Notes: generated from the sequence alone by a model not told the origin. DNA of 64,000 nucleotides from Incurvaria masculella (GCA_946894095.1 OX335650.1:5332001-5396000), one strand, 5' to 3'. Positions 12,394 through 24,914 are shown, counted from the first letter of the stretch. Program-made: numbers and translations.

Positions 12394-15300
12394 CTGCCCC
12401 CGTCAAATCAAATGTTATCAAAATTAAATCAAAGGTTGTAGACATCACAGTTTTAATATAAATTTGAGGATGTAGCACACATTTCTTTTATACAGAGAAT
12501 GACACCTATTCACTGCGAGAACGTGTTCGCTTCATGAGTAGCCCCCCAACCTCGATTGAAACCCTTTTCTACTGCCTGATAATACTGATCGGTGAAACTT
12601 TTGAAAGCTGAGTTTCACACCTTCCTTATTTTCAGTTCTGAATTGACACACCGACTGACCAACAAGTAAAAGCATAAACGAATGAAGACCTAGATGTTTC
12701 ACCAATAAGGTCAATGCCGAAGGGACGAACAATAGATGGCGCAACTGCATGGATACACGTTTACGGCGTTGGAAATAGGATGGCGCCACTTTCGTACCTA
12801 GAACTTGGGAAACAGCCAATAGATAGTGCTGTACAAATATAGGATATGTTCACAAATTATTGTTAATTTTGTTTTAATTTTGTTAAATTTTGTTTCAAAG
12901 TTGGAAAATATACAATTTTGAATCGATACACACATTGTTTGACAACCCTTAAAATCAAAGAGCTTTTTAATAGATTTTTAGCATTTAGCCTGATAGCTGC
13001 GCCATCTCTTGGTGCAAACAATCTTTTTGTTGTAACATAGATACAATTTACAATTTGAGTAGACTGCTATCTAAGCGTAAATAACCTTTTATGTAAAGAT
13101 CCAGTTTGTTTATGAAAACATTTACTGACGATGCACTTATTGTTTCCTCAGGTAGTTCCAATAATCCACAACTAATCTATGCTAAAAGTGTCCACACACA
13201 TAGTCCGCACCTTGTCGTCGAAGAGCGAGTACTTGTCGGTGTGCGCGCGGAACATGTCCGCGGGCGGCACGCGCCGCTGCTCGTCACGCGCGCGCTGCGC
13301 CTCGAGCTGCTCGCGCCGGCGCTCGTCGCGCGCCGCCGCCGCGCGCGCCGCCTCCTCGCGCTCGCGCCGCAGCGTCTCGCCGCACACCAGCTTCACCACG
13401 CTGCGCTCTGATGGTGCGACACAGTTTACACATTAAGGTCGGCCCTTCCCGGCGGGACTAACTCATTCGCGGGCACGGTACAAAACCGTGCTATTGCACG
13501 CTCTGTGACCATCTCTGTTTAAAAGAAAAAGACAGGCTTCGTGATGAGGAGGATGCAACATGTCCACAAAGCAGACAATGCGCACAGCATTTGATTTTGT
13601 AACATTTACGATTATTTTTATTACAAAACGACTTATAGCTAAAAGTCACGACCGCTGTACTAAAAAATCAAACAAAAACCAAATTGATTATAAATCTTCA
13701 TGAAATAACTTGGGTCTGATGACTGATCTTTTAAGAAGTTTTTATTTCATTTTTGAGTAAGTTATCTAAAAAGTTATTGTATAAAACGCACGAAAAATTC
13801 GAACTTTCGAACCTTATAACTTGGAGACCAACGTCTAGTTCGATCATATAAAGCTGTTTTGAGTATAATTTTGGATCTGTGACAAGAAATATGCGCATGA
13901 TCTTCTTTCCACGATTGTATGGGGCAGGGAGGGAGCCTTAAGTTGCTTATTGTTGCGTAGAGTTAAATAGTACCTAAGTATATTTTTAAAGAAAACATGA
14001 TAAATGAACGCACGCACCTCCCTTGTCCTCGAGCCGCACGCCCAGAGCTGGCAGCACGTCGTCGCGCAGCCGGTCGCACAGCGCGAGCACGTCGTGCGCG
14101 CCGACCGCGCGCGCAGCGTCGCGAACGCTGTGCCGGAAGTCCGCCACCGCCTCCAGGTACGGCATCACCTTCTCTTCCGTCTGTGAACCATACATTATTA
14201 TATTATTATTATATACACTAGCAGCTGCAAGCTGATGCGTGTACTTCACTGATTGAGTGCACATATATAAAAAAATTTTAAGTGTTCATAATACAAATCG
14301 TTTTTAAAATATTTTTTTCCAGATGATTGTCCAAATTGTTTTTGAAACTGTTTGAGTTAGCACTTATGACTTCCTCCGGCAGCTTGTTCAAGTCTTCCAC
14401 GACACGGTTTAACAGAAAGTGTTTCCTCGGGTTGGAATTGAAGCTATTATGATTGAGTTTCAGAGAATGTCCACGAAGTCTTTGGTCAGTGTTCAGGGAA
14501 TATATAGCTTTTTGGTTAGGTATGTCATAATGGCCATTTCATATTTGGAAGGTTTAAATTAAATTGCCTCGCTGTCTTCGCTCCTCTAGTGAAGTAAGGC
14601 TAATTTAAGAATAAGTAAGCTATATATAATAAATAAATAAGCTAAGAAATATGTAATTTATATACTAGATTCAATCCTTATTTTTTTCAAAAATAATTGA
14701 AATATCATTGTCAATATTCTGGATTTCAACAACTGCTCCAATTACTGGGTCCAATTGTGAATCTAAACCAACCACGAAACCCACTCAAATAAGCCCATTT
14801 TTTTTCCAAATAGGTCCAGCCGTTTAGGAGTTCAGTGACATAAACACGTACACATAACAATACAGAATGTGTTATTTTACTCAAAATCAACGAGTTTGAT
14901 TCCCGGCTAAAAATTGTATAATGCAGTTTCAGTTTTTATCAAAATCGGCATCATGATGACTCCTTTGAGGGTTTTTCGCTATTTCTGATAGTTTCGGATT
15001 TTGTCATGAAGGCAGACTAGAAAAATCCACTCTTTATAACGATAAGCAATATGCCTAAAAACTTTCCGTACATGCACAGGGTCAATGTGGGATCAAGATT
15101 CCCAAGATAATGGCTAAATGGGTTGATTGAAAATGATGTCCCGAAAACACAAAGAGATGGCTCGAAATAGAAACGAATATTGTAAAAAGTAAATTGAAAA
15201 AATATTATTTCTTTTAATCGTGTTGTTACTACGTCACGTCAGTACGTACATCCGCACCAGCACCGCCGCCCCAGCCGATGCCGCCCCGCGGCCCCTCCAC

Positions 15301-18300
15301 CGCGCCCATCACGTGCAGCACGTCGGTGACGTAGCGCGCGACGGCGCCCAGCAGCGGCGCGCTCGGCGCGGCCGGCGTGCGCGGCGCGCCCTGCTTGCCG
15401 CGCAGGTACGCGTGCGTCGCCGCCACGAGCTCGCGGAGCGCGCCGAGCGCGGAGCGCGTGTCGACGTTGTCTGTAGGCGAGCGCAGACTATTAAGGTGGG
15501 CCCATAAGCATCCGAAAATAACGCTGCCCATACAAATGTAGAGTACTTATCATTTGAAAACCACTGTTCCAATTTGTTTGATATTTGGGACTTCATATCA
15601 GGCAATAAATATGTCATGCACAGCCTCTTTGCAAGTGCTGGGGAGAAAATTGTTTACCTCGGGCCTTGTTTTACAATGTCATCACGCTCTAGAGAGGATT
15701 GCGCACAAAAATAAAGTCACCCTCCAATGGATTAAAGGGCACAACGACGATGATGGAAATGATGCAGCCGACGATCTAGCTAAAAGAGGCTCAGGTACTA
15801 TACCCGTAGGACCGGAGCCCATTATCAGACCCTCGGTCAGCACTCAAAGATCTTGGCTGCATCGTCTCACGTCCAAGAGCATGCGAGTAGGTGGGCCAAC
15901 CGTCTAGACTGTAGGCAGTCTAGGGCGGCTTTACCTACCCTAAATAAGGGACTGGCCCGCAAACTTATAAGCCTGGATAGGGCAAAACTAAAAAAAAAAC
16001 TCAAAAAGATCCAAAAGTGCAAACAGTTTTTCTATGATATAAATACGTAGAAAATGTTTTACATGGATTCATGATTTAGCTGCACATGCAATTAACACAA
16101 CAGAAAAGGTATAGTTATCTCTGACCATGATATAATCAAAATTAAATATGTATGTAAAAAAAAACATTAAATTTTACATAAAACATTTGGCTGATCATTG
16201 CTATTGCTTTAAAGAGTGATACTATTCAGAAATATAAAAAGAATGATATGTTAATGGAATATATTTTTTGGGCTAATAAAATTGCTAATAAAAAAATTAC
16301 TGAGGTGTTCTGTCATGGCTTGCTACTGTCGTTGCATCGTTGATTACTATAGACAGGACTATCGTAGTATCCGTAGCAGGTCTAAGAGTACAGCACAGAC
16401 TCACCACACAGAGCGAGGTGCACCAGGTCTTGCTGCTCCGAGAGGCGGCCCTGGAGCGTGCTCTCATGCGGGCCCCAAATGCCCCCCTCGCCCTCGCCGT
16501 ACCCGCAGCGGATTGCGTCCTTCACCGTCAGGAAGAACTCCTGAAACACAAAGAACATATTCGAACTATGCTGCTTAGGCGGATGGGAGCTACACGGGAA
16601 AAATATCCGTGCGACACTTACGGTCACAGACCCATCAAACCATTTTACTTTACAGGCGAAACGATAACACAGTTACCGTAATGCAATACGATCTATTGGG
16701 ACCAAAACGCAACAGAAGCGCTCTGAAACAGTGTGCGTCCGAAATATAGTGTTTAACTTCACGACTGGCGTTTGTGAAATGTTATTCCGTCCGACTGTGA
16801 AGTTTTTCTTGAGGTACCTAATACATAATATAGCGAAAGGAGCTTCGTTCCTACCGGGTGTCCCACGACAGCTCTCGCAATTGTACCATTCTTTGGAGAA
16901 TGACAAGCTCACTAAGGACCTCAGTTTCCATATTTAGCTATTGTGTCTCTATAGTTTCAGGTGGAGTATATACATAGTTTTCAGTTTTCTCTTGAATCCC
17001 AAATGAACGAATTTTTGGGTATATGCCCTCACCAAAACTTTTAAGGTTTTGGAATATGAAATAGAGGGAGATATATACTAGTTTGCAACAACTAGAAACT
17101 AGTTTGTGTTATGTTGAAGGAGAATACGGTGTTCATATCTTAGATGTTGCATGGTTTTTGCAGCCCTCTGAAAGTTTGAAAGCCCATGGGCGTCGTCGGG
17201 CACCTCTTATGTTAAGCATCTCTGAGCGTGGTTGCGTTCTACATGGGATGCTTGTTCAACTGTAGCGGCTGGCCTATGTTCGGACGTAAAACTGTAGGTC
17301 CCCTCCTTACTTACCAGGTGGTAGGGTTAATCCCGCCCGGGTTGGTACCATCACATTGAATGAACAATGGTCTAGGAGGCAATTAAAATTGTCCGTGTTT
17401 TCCACCCAGTTAAATGTAGCCGAGCAACATAAGGAAGGCTTTGGCATGGCACCTAGTTCTTATATGGTGTGTTTTTTTTTTTATGTGACTGGACATGGAT
17501 GGCTAATACCACACGTTCTGTCATGGTATTAGCCCAACACACCACATGGGAACTAGGTGCCATGCCAGGACCTTCCTTATATTGCACGGCTACATTGAAC
17601 TGGATGGAAAACACGGACAATTTTCATTGCCGCTTCGACCATCGTTCATCCAATGCGATGGTACCAACCCGGGCGGGATAAACCCTACCACCTAGTAAGT
17701 AAGGAAGGGGACCTACAGCTTAACGTGGAATCCGAACCACGGCCAGCCTCTCTCAACGGTCGAATGGTCACCCATCCAAGACCAGACCGGACCCAGCGTT
17801 GCTTAACTTCGGAGAGCGATCGCCGAAGTGTCGCGCCACTGGGCCAGTGAGGCTTTATGCCAGCCATCGCGGAGCACTTAAAGAGGCTGTGTTAGGTTAA
17901 GTTACATAAAAAAGAGTTGACGTCTTGGCGTATGCCAAGTGAGGAAGAGAATTCCTTTTGGCATTACGCCCGCCTTTTGTAAACTGTTTTTATAATGGTG
18001 TACAATAAAGAATTTATAATAATTATTATTATTCATTATTACATGCTGTGCTTACAAAAAAAAAACTAACTACACGTACACTGAACAGCTTCTCGGTCTG
18101 TATCGCCATCTCCATTGTGTTGTCGGAGTAGTCGAGCGTGTCCCGCCACGAATGCAACAGGAACGCGAGCCGGAGCTGCGTCGCCGTGTGCCGACGCAGC
18201 GCATCCTTCACGCTGATGAAGTTCTTCAGCGATTTTGACATCTTGCAGCCGGCGATTGTGAGGTGGCCCGTGTGCAGAAAGTAGTTCACCCAGCCGGGCG

Positions 18301-21300
18301 AGTCGAAGTGCGCCTGAAATCAGTTTGCAATTGCAATGGTGAGTTCATCATGGAATCAGCAGTTAAGTTTCAACGTCAACATTTTTACTTGTGAATGATG
18401 TATTCAGACACGTAGGCACTCCCTGAAATAGTTTAGCTTGCAAAAGAAAACAGTGTGGTGAATGATTATCAGTGCTTTTTTCACTGGGCAATATGGGGTC
18501 TTATTTCAGACTATCCAAGAAGCCTTAACAAAAAGAAAATTCGTTTATAAACAAACCTAAGACCACATACTTGACTGGGTTTTTAAATATGAAATATATA
18601 GAATTTGTTAATCTTCCAACCTACAGTTGATACTACTTTACTCAAAAATGGTAATAGCTTGTTACACCAGAAAAAAAAAAATATTACATTACCTATTACA
18701 ATAAGAGTTTACTCCATACATATGATGGGCAAGAGTTTACTCCATACATATGATATTCTTTATGAACAGCAGTTATTTATCAATAATTGTAAGCTAGTTT
18801 ATAATGGTACTAAACGCAGTTAATGTTGAAATTACGCTACCCATAAAAACGTAGTTTACTAATTATTTGAAAACCACTGTTCCAATTTACTTGAAGTTGG
18901 TATTTCATATCAGGCAACAAATATACAAATATAGTTTTATGGGCAGCATAGCTTACGGGCCATTTTGAACAACTTGCAACCATTTCTCTATAATAGCTCA
19001 CGTCAACCTTAATGCTACCTCACTCTGCGCGAGCTCGTTGTCATGGTGCGGGAACTTTAGATCCACACCTCCGGTGTGTATATCCAGCTTGGCGCCGCAC
19101 ACATCGGAGGCCATCGCGGAGCACTCGATGTGCCAGCCGGGCCGGCCCGCGCCCCACGGCGACTCCCACCACGGCTCGCCGCTCTTGCTCCGCTTCCAGA
19201 GCGCAAAGTCATTCGGTGAGCGTTTCTCGCCACTCTCGTCGCTTAGGTCACCTGAAATGCGTTATATACACATACATGCATACATAATAAGGTTTTTTTG
19301 TGTAACTGGACATGGGTGGCTAATACCACACCCAGCCATGATACACCGGCTTCACGAAGGAATTAGGTGCCATGCCAGGACCTTCCCTTTATGAGCACGG
19401 CTACACTGAGCTGGATGGAAAACACGGACAATCTTACATTGCCGATTCCACCATAGTTGCATCCAATGCGGTGGTACCGACCCGAGCGGGCTCAACACTA
19501 CCACCTTGTAGGGGAAGGGGACATAGAGTGTTTTATGGGTTCCGAACCATGAAACAGCTCGCATCTGTAATGAAATGCAACTACTTATCCAACTCAAAAA
19601 GTGAAAGAAAGTGGTGCATGACCGGGGCGAGGATTTGAACCCTAAACCTCTCGCATGAACGGCAAATCCTCTAGCCCCTACACCAAGAGCTGTACACATT
19701 ACGACTGTACAAATTACGTACAAGTCACCAATTAAGAATCTTAATTAGTTAGACTTCATGATCAATAGACTCTTGAAATTATGGTTTAGACTGGCTCATC
19801 CTGCTGCCCTATCAATCTTGCACAGATCCCGCAATAACTTTGAATTCAATATTAAGAAACCATAGATAAATCATCAAAAACGAGAATATCCAAACGCTGC
19901 CAGGGGGTGCCAAAATCGACTCTCAGTTCATATATGGAGAGAGCTGCGAAGTTGTCACTGGAGGCATTCTACGGAATATAAGTGGATAGGTAGAGATAGG
20001 GAGATCGATACCAGGACTGGATATTCCTAGATGGGTTGATCCTATTAAGCAATTTATTTTGAAAAGTTAATAACAACTCTTACCTTCCCCCTCCTGCAGC
20101 GAACGAGTATCGCCATACGCTTCTGGCACAAGCCGCGCGTAGTGGTGCTTTTCACGCTTGTCGAACTCGCCGACATCGAAATACACCGAGCCGTTGGATT
20201 CATAAGCGAGCCCATTCTTTATTATCCGCTCAATAAACACTACTATCTGCGGCACATACTCGCTCACCCGGGTCAATACGTCAGGTGGCAATATCTGGAA
20301 TCAAGTTTCTAGCATTACAGATGTCAACTTAGTGGATACATTGACTTCGTGAAGTGGTCTCATGCTAAGATTCATAGAGATGACTTGTAATTGGCTAAGC
20401 CAAAGTATGCTTTCCAACTGTCAGTTTTGAAATAAATTTATGGACCGAATGTCAAATTTGGTACAGTCGGAAGCTATCCTTTGGCCTAAGCCAAGCGCGA
20501 GTAAGGTCTATGAACCTCAGCATTAGTTCGAAGTTTAAGAAACCATTTGATCTTCATAAATTTTTTTTAAAACGATAAATGTTGCCGCTAGATAATTGCG
20601 TATTTAAAATATTATCACCATTAAGGTGGACCTTCCCGCTCAACTCCTCATACAAACGTGGAAAGAAGATCATACGAATATTTCTTGTCAGAGATCCAAA
20701 ATTATACTCAAAACAGCTTTATTTGATCGAACTAGATGTCTGATGACCATTAGCATTGTAAAATATTGTTAGTTTTCTAAGTTATAAGGTCTGAAAGTAC
20801 GAATTTTTGGCGAGTTTTATACAATTACTTTGGAGGTGGATTACTCAGCGATAAAAAGAAAACATCTTAAAAAGATTAGTCATCAGACCTAGCTTGTTTC
20901 ATGAACATTTATAAACAATTTGATTTTTTACTACAGCGGTCGTGATTTACTTTTAGCTATAAGTCGTTTTTTAATTTAAATTTTCGTAAATATTACCAAA
21001 TCAAACACTGTGCGCATTTTCTGATTTAGGACATGTTGCATCCTCCTTATCATGGAACCTTTCTTTTTCTTTGAAACAGTGACCGCGAATGAGTTAGTCC
21101 CGCCAGGAAGGGCCACCTTCATTGCAAAATCAGTAGTATTATGGTATGATGAAGGTTTAAAATAGTAGCAAGTAATTTTAAGAAGAAGAAGCCAAGTAAG
21201 TTAGTGGGGGTGTGCACCTGTGGAATTATGGATCATTTTCGTATGGAAATAACTGCTAATCACTAAAAAATAGTCATTCAATGAAACATAGAAATTTTAT

Positions 21301-24300
21301 TTTATTGCCCTTATATGCTGTTTTCGAAATATGGCGAGCGTGCCCATAACACGATGGCACATGAACTTACATACTATGAAAATCTACCATCAATCAGTCA
21401 TACCGTTGCCTAAGCAATCAATAATCTATAGATTTCGAAGCAAGGTCAATTATATTCTTACAAGATAATGTTGCTGATTTATAAGGATTTTATAAGGATA
21501 ATAACATGTACTAATCACTGCAATGCTAAAAAATATAGAATGACATTGATGCATTACATTGCATGAGTAATTATGGATCTGATGCAATAGTATTTCAAGT
21601 TTACACATTTTTAATAATACCGTGATATGTTGTGGCTATTAATGTTTTAACATGCAGGTATAATCCCTAGAATGAGTATGTAGTTTTCCATAATATTTCA
21701 TGCCTAAGGTTGGTTGGTTGTCCTGAAATGAGCTTCCAATCAGCAATGGATCATTTCGAAAATCCACATGCTCACACATATCAATCATTTTGCTTAGTAA
21801 TAATATATATTATATATATATAATAATAATAATCTACCAGCGGTTTGCAAGTTTCACGTGGAATAGCACACGAATGTTCGAATAAAACTATCTTTGTCTG
21901 GTATTGGATATTGGATTGTTTGCTGGTTACAATTGAGCCTTTCTATATATTATAACTAAGGGCCGAGTGCACGAAAGGACAAAAAATCAAAATCAACGTC
22001 AAAGTATGATCAAACACGTCACTTCATGTGGACAGTATGGAAGGAACTCTATGCGGATCACTAAAAGTGACGTGTTTGAACATTGATTAACTCGGCCGTC
22101 TCTTCGTGCAACCGGGGCTAAGTCTATAGAACAGAATTGTTTGTTGTTTCAGTTGGAGCAAGAGGCAAACAACTAAACCAACTCAACTAAAACAGTCTGT
22201 ACGGTTTTAGTTGAAAGTCCTCTTGTCTATTTAAAAAAACTTGTCCTTCCAAGAGCATCAGTTAACTCCTATATGAAAAAAATCACCCGGAGAAAATTGA
22301 AACGATCATATTTTTTTTCACGTGGCAGAGGAGTTCCTCTCCGACAAAAAACCCTATGTACATTGACTGCGGGTAACCTGAAAAGTGTTATTGGAAAGAT
22401 CATTCATAATAATGAATAGGGAGAGTGAATAGGGAAACTGGCTCAGGGCCACCTCAAAATTTCCCACTTGGGAGCTGGACATATTCGGCAAAACCATTAA
22501 TAACCTTTATGCAATAAACAGTATCTTCATTGTACATAAACATTGTCGGTGCTTAAACTTAACAGAGCTTAAATCAAATAAATCATGTACGTACTTACAT
22601 TCAAAGCCTTCATATCGCTGTGAAATTCTTTTTCCCAGTACCTCGGTAGGCTGGTAAATATTTTGTTTTCTGTCACAGATGAGCCGTGTTGGTGGTCAAG
22701 CCACTCGGAAAATGGATCTTTTGCCCATTTCAATAGATGCGCTTTCGCTTCGCTAATACTGATTTGATTGCTTTCTTTTACTGCTATTTTCAATTGTTCT
22801 ACTGCTTTAGCGACACTGTAAATAAATTGAGAATACAATTAACAATTTAGAAAATAAAAAAAAATATAAGTCTCAACAACACCAAATGACTTACTTAGAT
22901 AACATGTTCTCCATCATGTTTCTTTTGTCGGGGTCAGTGGTGGTTCTTACAACAGACTCGTAGTAACCCATGACCGCCGTCGCGTCACTGAGGGTCTGTT
23001 CCAGGCTTCGCTCTTCTGCATCATACTTCTCAAACAAATGGTTTTGTCGAGCTCTCCGTATGATCTTATCATCGATGTCGGTAATATTCATGACATACAG
23101 GATGCGATAGCCGAAGTAGTTCGACAAGACGCGACGCAGAATGTCAAATGAGATGTACGTCCTGGAATGATTTTAAATTTATGTTGACTGGAAATAAAGT
23201 GATGCAACAAATGAGAGAATTGTGTGTGCATTTTTCCTGTAGTCAATAAAGTACTCTTTTCGCATAAAAAATAATGCTTTTTACCTCTGTTGCACTATTG
23301 GTGTACAGTATTAAATCAGAAAGAAGCAAGCTAGTTTGTACTCTGACATTCCCACAATATTCCTTAATTTATTACTTTTTTTTCAAACCATTTTTTAAAA
23401 CAATTTTTTATTTTTACAATCTGTCCAAGTTACAGGATATTCAGCAAAAAAGTTTGACTGGTTCATCAGACATAGCTTGTTTCATGACGATTTATAATTA
23501 ATTTGGTTTTTGTTTGATTTTTTACTACAGCGGTCGTGATTTACTCTTAGCTATAAGTCGTTTTGCAATCAAAAGTCTAACAAACTCTGTAGCTTTATTA
23601 TATTACATAGTACTAATCTAAGTCAGCAAAAAATTATCACATCATTTGTCTCTGATTTTTTAATAAAGGCATTAGATCAGTAATGCATCCATAATAGGAC
23701 TTTGCATAAGTCATTGGAATGACAATAATCTTGAAAATTCTACGATTATACACATAAAATCAATACGATTCGCACAATTGTGGGTGGGTGGGTAAATAAG
23801 TAGTGTGCCCAAGAAGTTACATGTTTAACAATTTCCAGTAAAACCATTGTCAGAACAGACTGGGCAGCTTTGTCAACAGTACAAAAACGTCTGTTGTAAT
23901 ATTTTCTATAGACACATAAAAAGTTTATTTTCTTTTTGTTGGAATGACTAGTTCGTTTGGATAAAAAAAATGTTCTCACAGTAGGTAGGTATGTCACTCA
24001 TTTAACAATTGTTAACAGAAAATGCACCCAATTCAGTGGACAGATGAGATCTATATAAGATGAATCATAGTGGAATGGTCGATATTGGGGATTTTTTTCT
24101 GCGATAGAAACACCATTGCTTGCATTTTTGGCTTTGCATTAAAAATCTGTGCGTAGGGATGTGTAGGCAAGAGCCTCGCGCGCAGTTAAAACTTTACCTC
24201 GCGTGGCCCATATGGGATGCATCGTAGACGGTCGGTCCGCAGCTGTACCAAGACACATGGTCGCCGCGTTCAGGCACAAACACCTCTTTCTTGCGAGTCA

Positions 24301-24376
24301 GCGAGTTGTATAGTTTCAGGACGGGGCGCTCGCTCCCAGCAGGCGCGCGCCACGAGGGCAGAGCCCGCTTTGACAT
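12256..24376 (-). CDS. CARS1: Cysteinyl-tRNA synthetase, cytosolic, complete (11 exons, 731 aa)
   Basis: Charges tRNA-Cys with cysteine in the cytosol using ATP. Exons in gene order: 24198-24376, 22895-23161, 22599-22815, 20084-20294, 19019-19251, 18080-18313, 16405-16540, 15250-15470, 14018-14180, 13211-13407, 12256-12393. All introns are GT-AG, every phase joins, and the sum is 2,196 nt (732 codons with stop). The class I HIGH-type motif HMGH is at residues 55-58 and KMSKS at 393-397. Zinc ligands expected for the family are visible: C46, C335, H360, E364. The C-terminus has the eukaryotic extension with a charged Arg/Glu-rich coiled stretch (exon 10) and the GLPTHD segment (exon 11). Length is close to animal orthologues (about 750 aa). 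The start ATG at 24376 opens a family-like N-terminus with no obvious mitochondrial presequence. Introns hold SINEs, MITEs and LINE pieces. The head-to-head neighbour is the PRAS40/Lobe gene. Identification is firm; exon edges are by inspection. Confidence 0.96.
12460..13200. other. CARS intron 10, no clear element
   Basis: Contains several GATGGCGC words and a 95-codon minus frame without family features. Treated as intron. Confidence 0.5.
13433..13941. mobile_element. TTAA-flanked MITE, family 1, copy in CARS intron 9
   Basis: About 0.5 kb, starting TTAAGG and ending CCTTAA with GGCCC-rich inverted ends. Internal sequence is shared with the copies at 20.6, 48.5, 53.8 and 59.7 kb. Confidence 0.75.
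14340..14500 (-). pseudogene. CR1-type LINE fragment in CARS intron 8
   Basis: The minus strand encodes [19 protein letters not shown] and [19 protein letters not shown], the extreme C-terminus of CR1-like proteins. On the gene's strand. Confidence 0.7.
14880..15010. repeat. Dispersed repeat in CARS intron 8
   Basis: Inverted copy of 35205-35345: shared words AACGAGTTTGATTCCCGGCT and AAAATCGG. Confidence 0.5.
15494..15615. mobile_element. MITE family 2, deleted copy
   Basis: Begins TTAAGGTGGGCCCATAAGC about 24 bp outside CARS exon 8 and shares the CATTTGAAAACCACTG segment. Confidence 0.55.
15613..16050 (+). pseudogene. LINE RNase H fragment in CARS intron 7
   Basis: Encodes [19 protein letters not shown], the end of an RNase H domain, then [24 protein letters not shown] residues after a frame change. 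5'- and 3'-truncated. Confidence 0.75.
16758..16890. repeat. Dispersed repeat, copy 2
   Basis: See 3755-3895; same orientation. Confidence 0.5.
17276..17463 (+). mobile_element. SINE copy, head-truncated, in CARS intron 6
   Basis: Plus-strand copy of the shared SINE body, running from the GTAGGTCCCCT region to the conserved end. It abuts the oppositely oriented copy, so the two make a near-palindrome of roughly 190-bp arms. Confidence 0.75.
17471..17870 (-). mobile_element. SINE with 5S-like head
   Basis: Reads on the minus strand: 5S-like head (17740-17870), body shared with the other SINEs of this window, then the 3' end CCAGTCACATAAAA-type tail seen as a T-run at about 17471-17482. It sits in CARS intron 6, tail-to-tail with the copy at 17276-17463. 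Confidence 0.8.
17740..17870 (-). other. 5S rRNA-like SINE head
   Basis: On the minus strand this segment contains the two internal promoter boxes of 5S rRNA: a box-A-like CCGAAGTTAAGCAACG (complement near 17797-17812) and a box-C-like CTTGGATGGGTGACC (17766-17780), in the right order and spacing. It is not a full 5S gene, because both 5S ends are missing or changed. It joins a SINE body downstream on the minus strand. Confidence 0.8.
17925..18045 (+). repeat. LINE 3' UTR-like tail in CARS intron 6
   Basis: Ends GGTGTACAATAAAGAATTTA and an ATT repeat, like the 3' ends of insect LINEs. Confidence 0.45.
18080..18313 (-). CDS. CARS1: CARS exon 6 (KMSKS exon)
   Basis: Encodes residues 370-447 with [20 protein letters not shown] stabilises the adenylate transition state in class I synthetases. 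Donor GTACGT. The next intron contains the tail-to-tail SINE pair. Confidence 0.93.
18833..18972. mobile_element. MITE family 2, deleted copy
   Basis: About 140 bp sharing the GTAGTTTACTAATTATTTG segment and the TTACGGGCC end; in CARS intron 5. Confidence 0.6.
19019..19251 (-). CDS. CARS1: CARS exon 5 (zinc-site exon)
   Basis: Encodes residues 292-369. It contains the [10 protein letters not shown] segment (C335) and PHHDNE (H360, E364), which with C46 should form the zinc site that selects cysteine. Acceptor TTTCAG, donor GTAGCA (weak but GT). Confidence 0.93.
19292..19695 (-). mobile_element. SINE with tRNA-like head in CARS intron 5-6 region
   Basis: Minus-strand SINE: the head near 19620-19695 has a box-B-like GGTTCAAATCC and a box-A-like segment, then the shared body, then a poly(A) seen as a T-run at 19292-19298. 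Confidence 0.8.
20621..21120. mobile_element. MITE family 1, in CARS intron 3
   Basis: Inverted relative to the 13.4-kb copy; starts TTAAGGTGG, and the far end CCACCTT has lost its terminal TTAA. Confidence 0.75.
21957..22132. mobile_element. Small repeat, family 4, copy 2, in CARS intron 3
   Basis: Same element as at 8149; the ends GGGCCGAGTGCACGAA and TTCGTGCAACCGGGGC are imperfect inverted repeats. Confidence 0.65.
23425..23575. mobile_element. MITE family 1, internal fragment
   Basis: Shares the ACAGCGGTCGTGATTTAC and CTATAAGTCGTTTTG internal words with the full copies; no ends are preserved. Confidence 0.6.
24198..24376 (-). CDS. CARS1: CARS exon 1 (start codon, zinc Cys46 and HMGH motif)
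   Basis: The start ATG is at 24374-24376. The exon encodes residues 1-59 plus two bases and ends AG before a GTAAAG donor. It carries the SCGPTVYD and HMGHAR segments that bind zinc and ATP in class I cysteinyl-tRNA synthetases. An upstream in-frame TTG is less likely than this ATG. Confidence 0.93.
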
Positions 24377-24914
24377 AGTCCTTAGTTTCAAATCCGATTC
24401 GGGTGTGTGCAGTAAACAGCTTGTAGCTAACGAGGAAACTAGCTCATGGCCTTATTAACAAGTCCTAGCCGTTACACAAATTTGAACTGAAAATGTAAGC
24501 GATTCACAATTTTTGAACAAATCAGCCACACCAACGTGTTTCCGCGCGTGTCACAAAATCCACTATGAAAATCCATATCAATCCATATATAATGCATACC
24601 ACAGACAGGAAATTCATACGCGGATTATGTTCTGTGACGCCATACGTCAAATCCAAATTGACATTGACGGGTTGTTATTTTTTCTTATTGATGGAAAGGC
24701 AATCTTCCTTTATAGAGCGCAGGGCCGAGTGTGCGTGTTGTGTGTTTTTTGTAGGTACATATCGCAATATACATACCTATAATATGAAAATATATGAGTG
24801 AGTGCGTGTGTATTGAATGGTGTGTATGTGTATGGGTGTTCGAAGGGGTAGAGCGGGTGTGTGTGTGTGTGTGTATCAGCCGATCATGTCCGACCGATGT
24901 GAGTGAAGTGATAT

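Noticed and set aside
13106..13436. Overlapping plus-strand frames opposite CARS exon 10, rich in Arg/Ala/Ser
   Set aside because: They are antisense shadows of a GC-rich exon; composition explains the open frames.
13997..14235. Four open frames over CARS exon 9
   Set aside because: Only the minus frame fits splice phases and the protein family.
19620..19695. Free-standing tRNA gene
   Set aside because: Box A and B are present, but the acceptor stem is not paired and the segment continues into the SINE body.
21800..21832. CRISPR-like or satellite array
   Set aside because: Only a short TA/TAA microsatellite; no spacer-repeat structure anywhere in the window.
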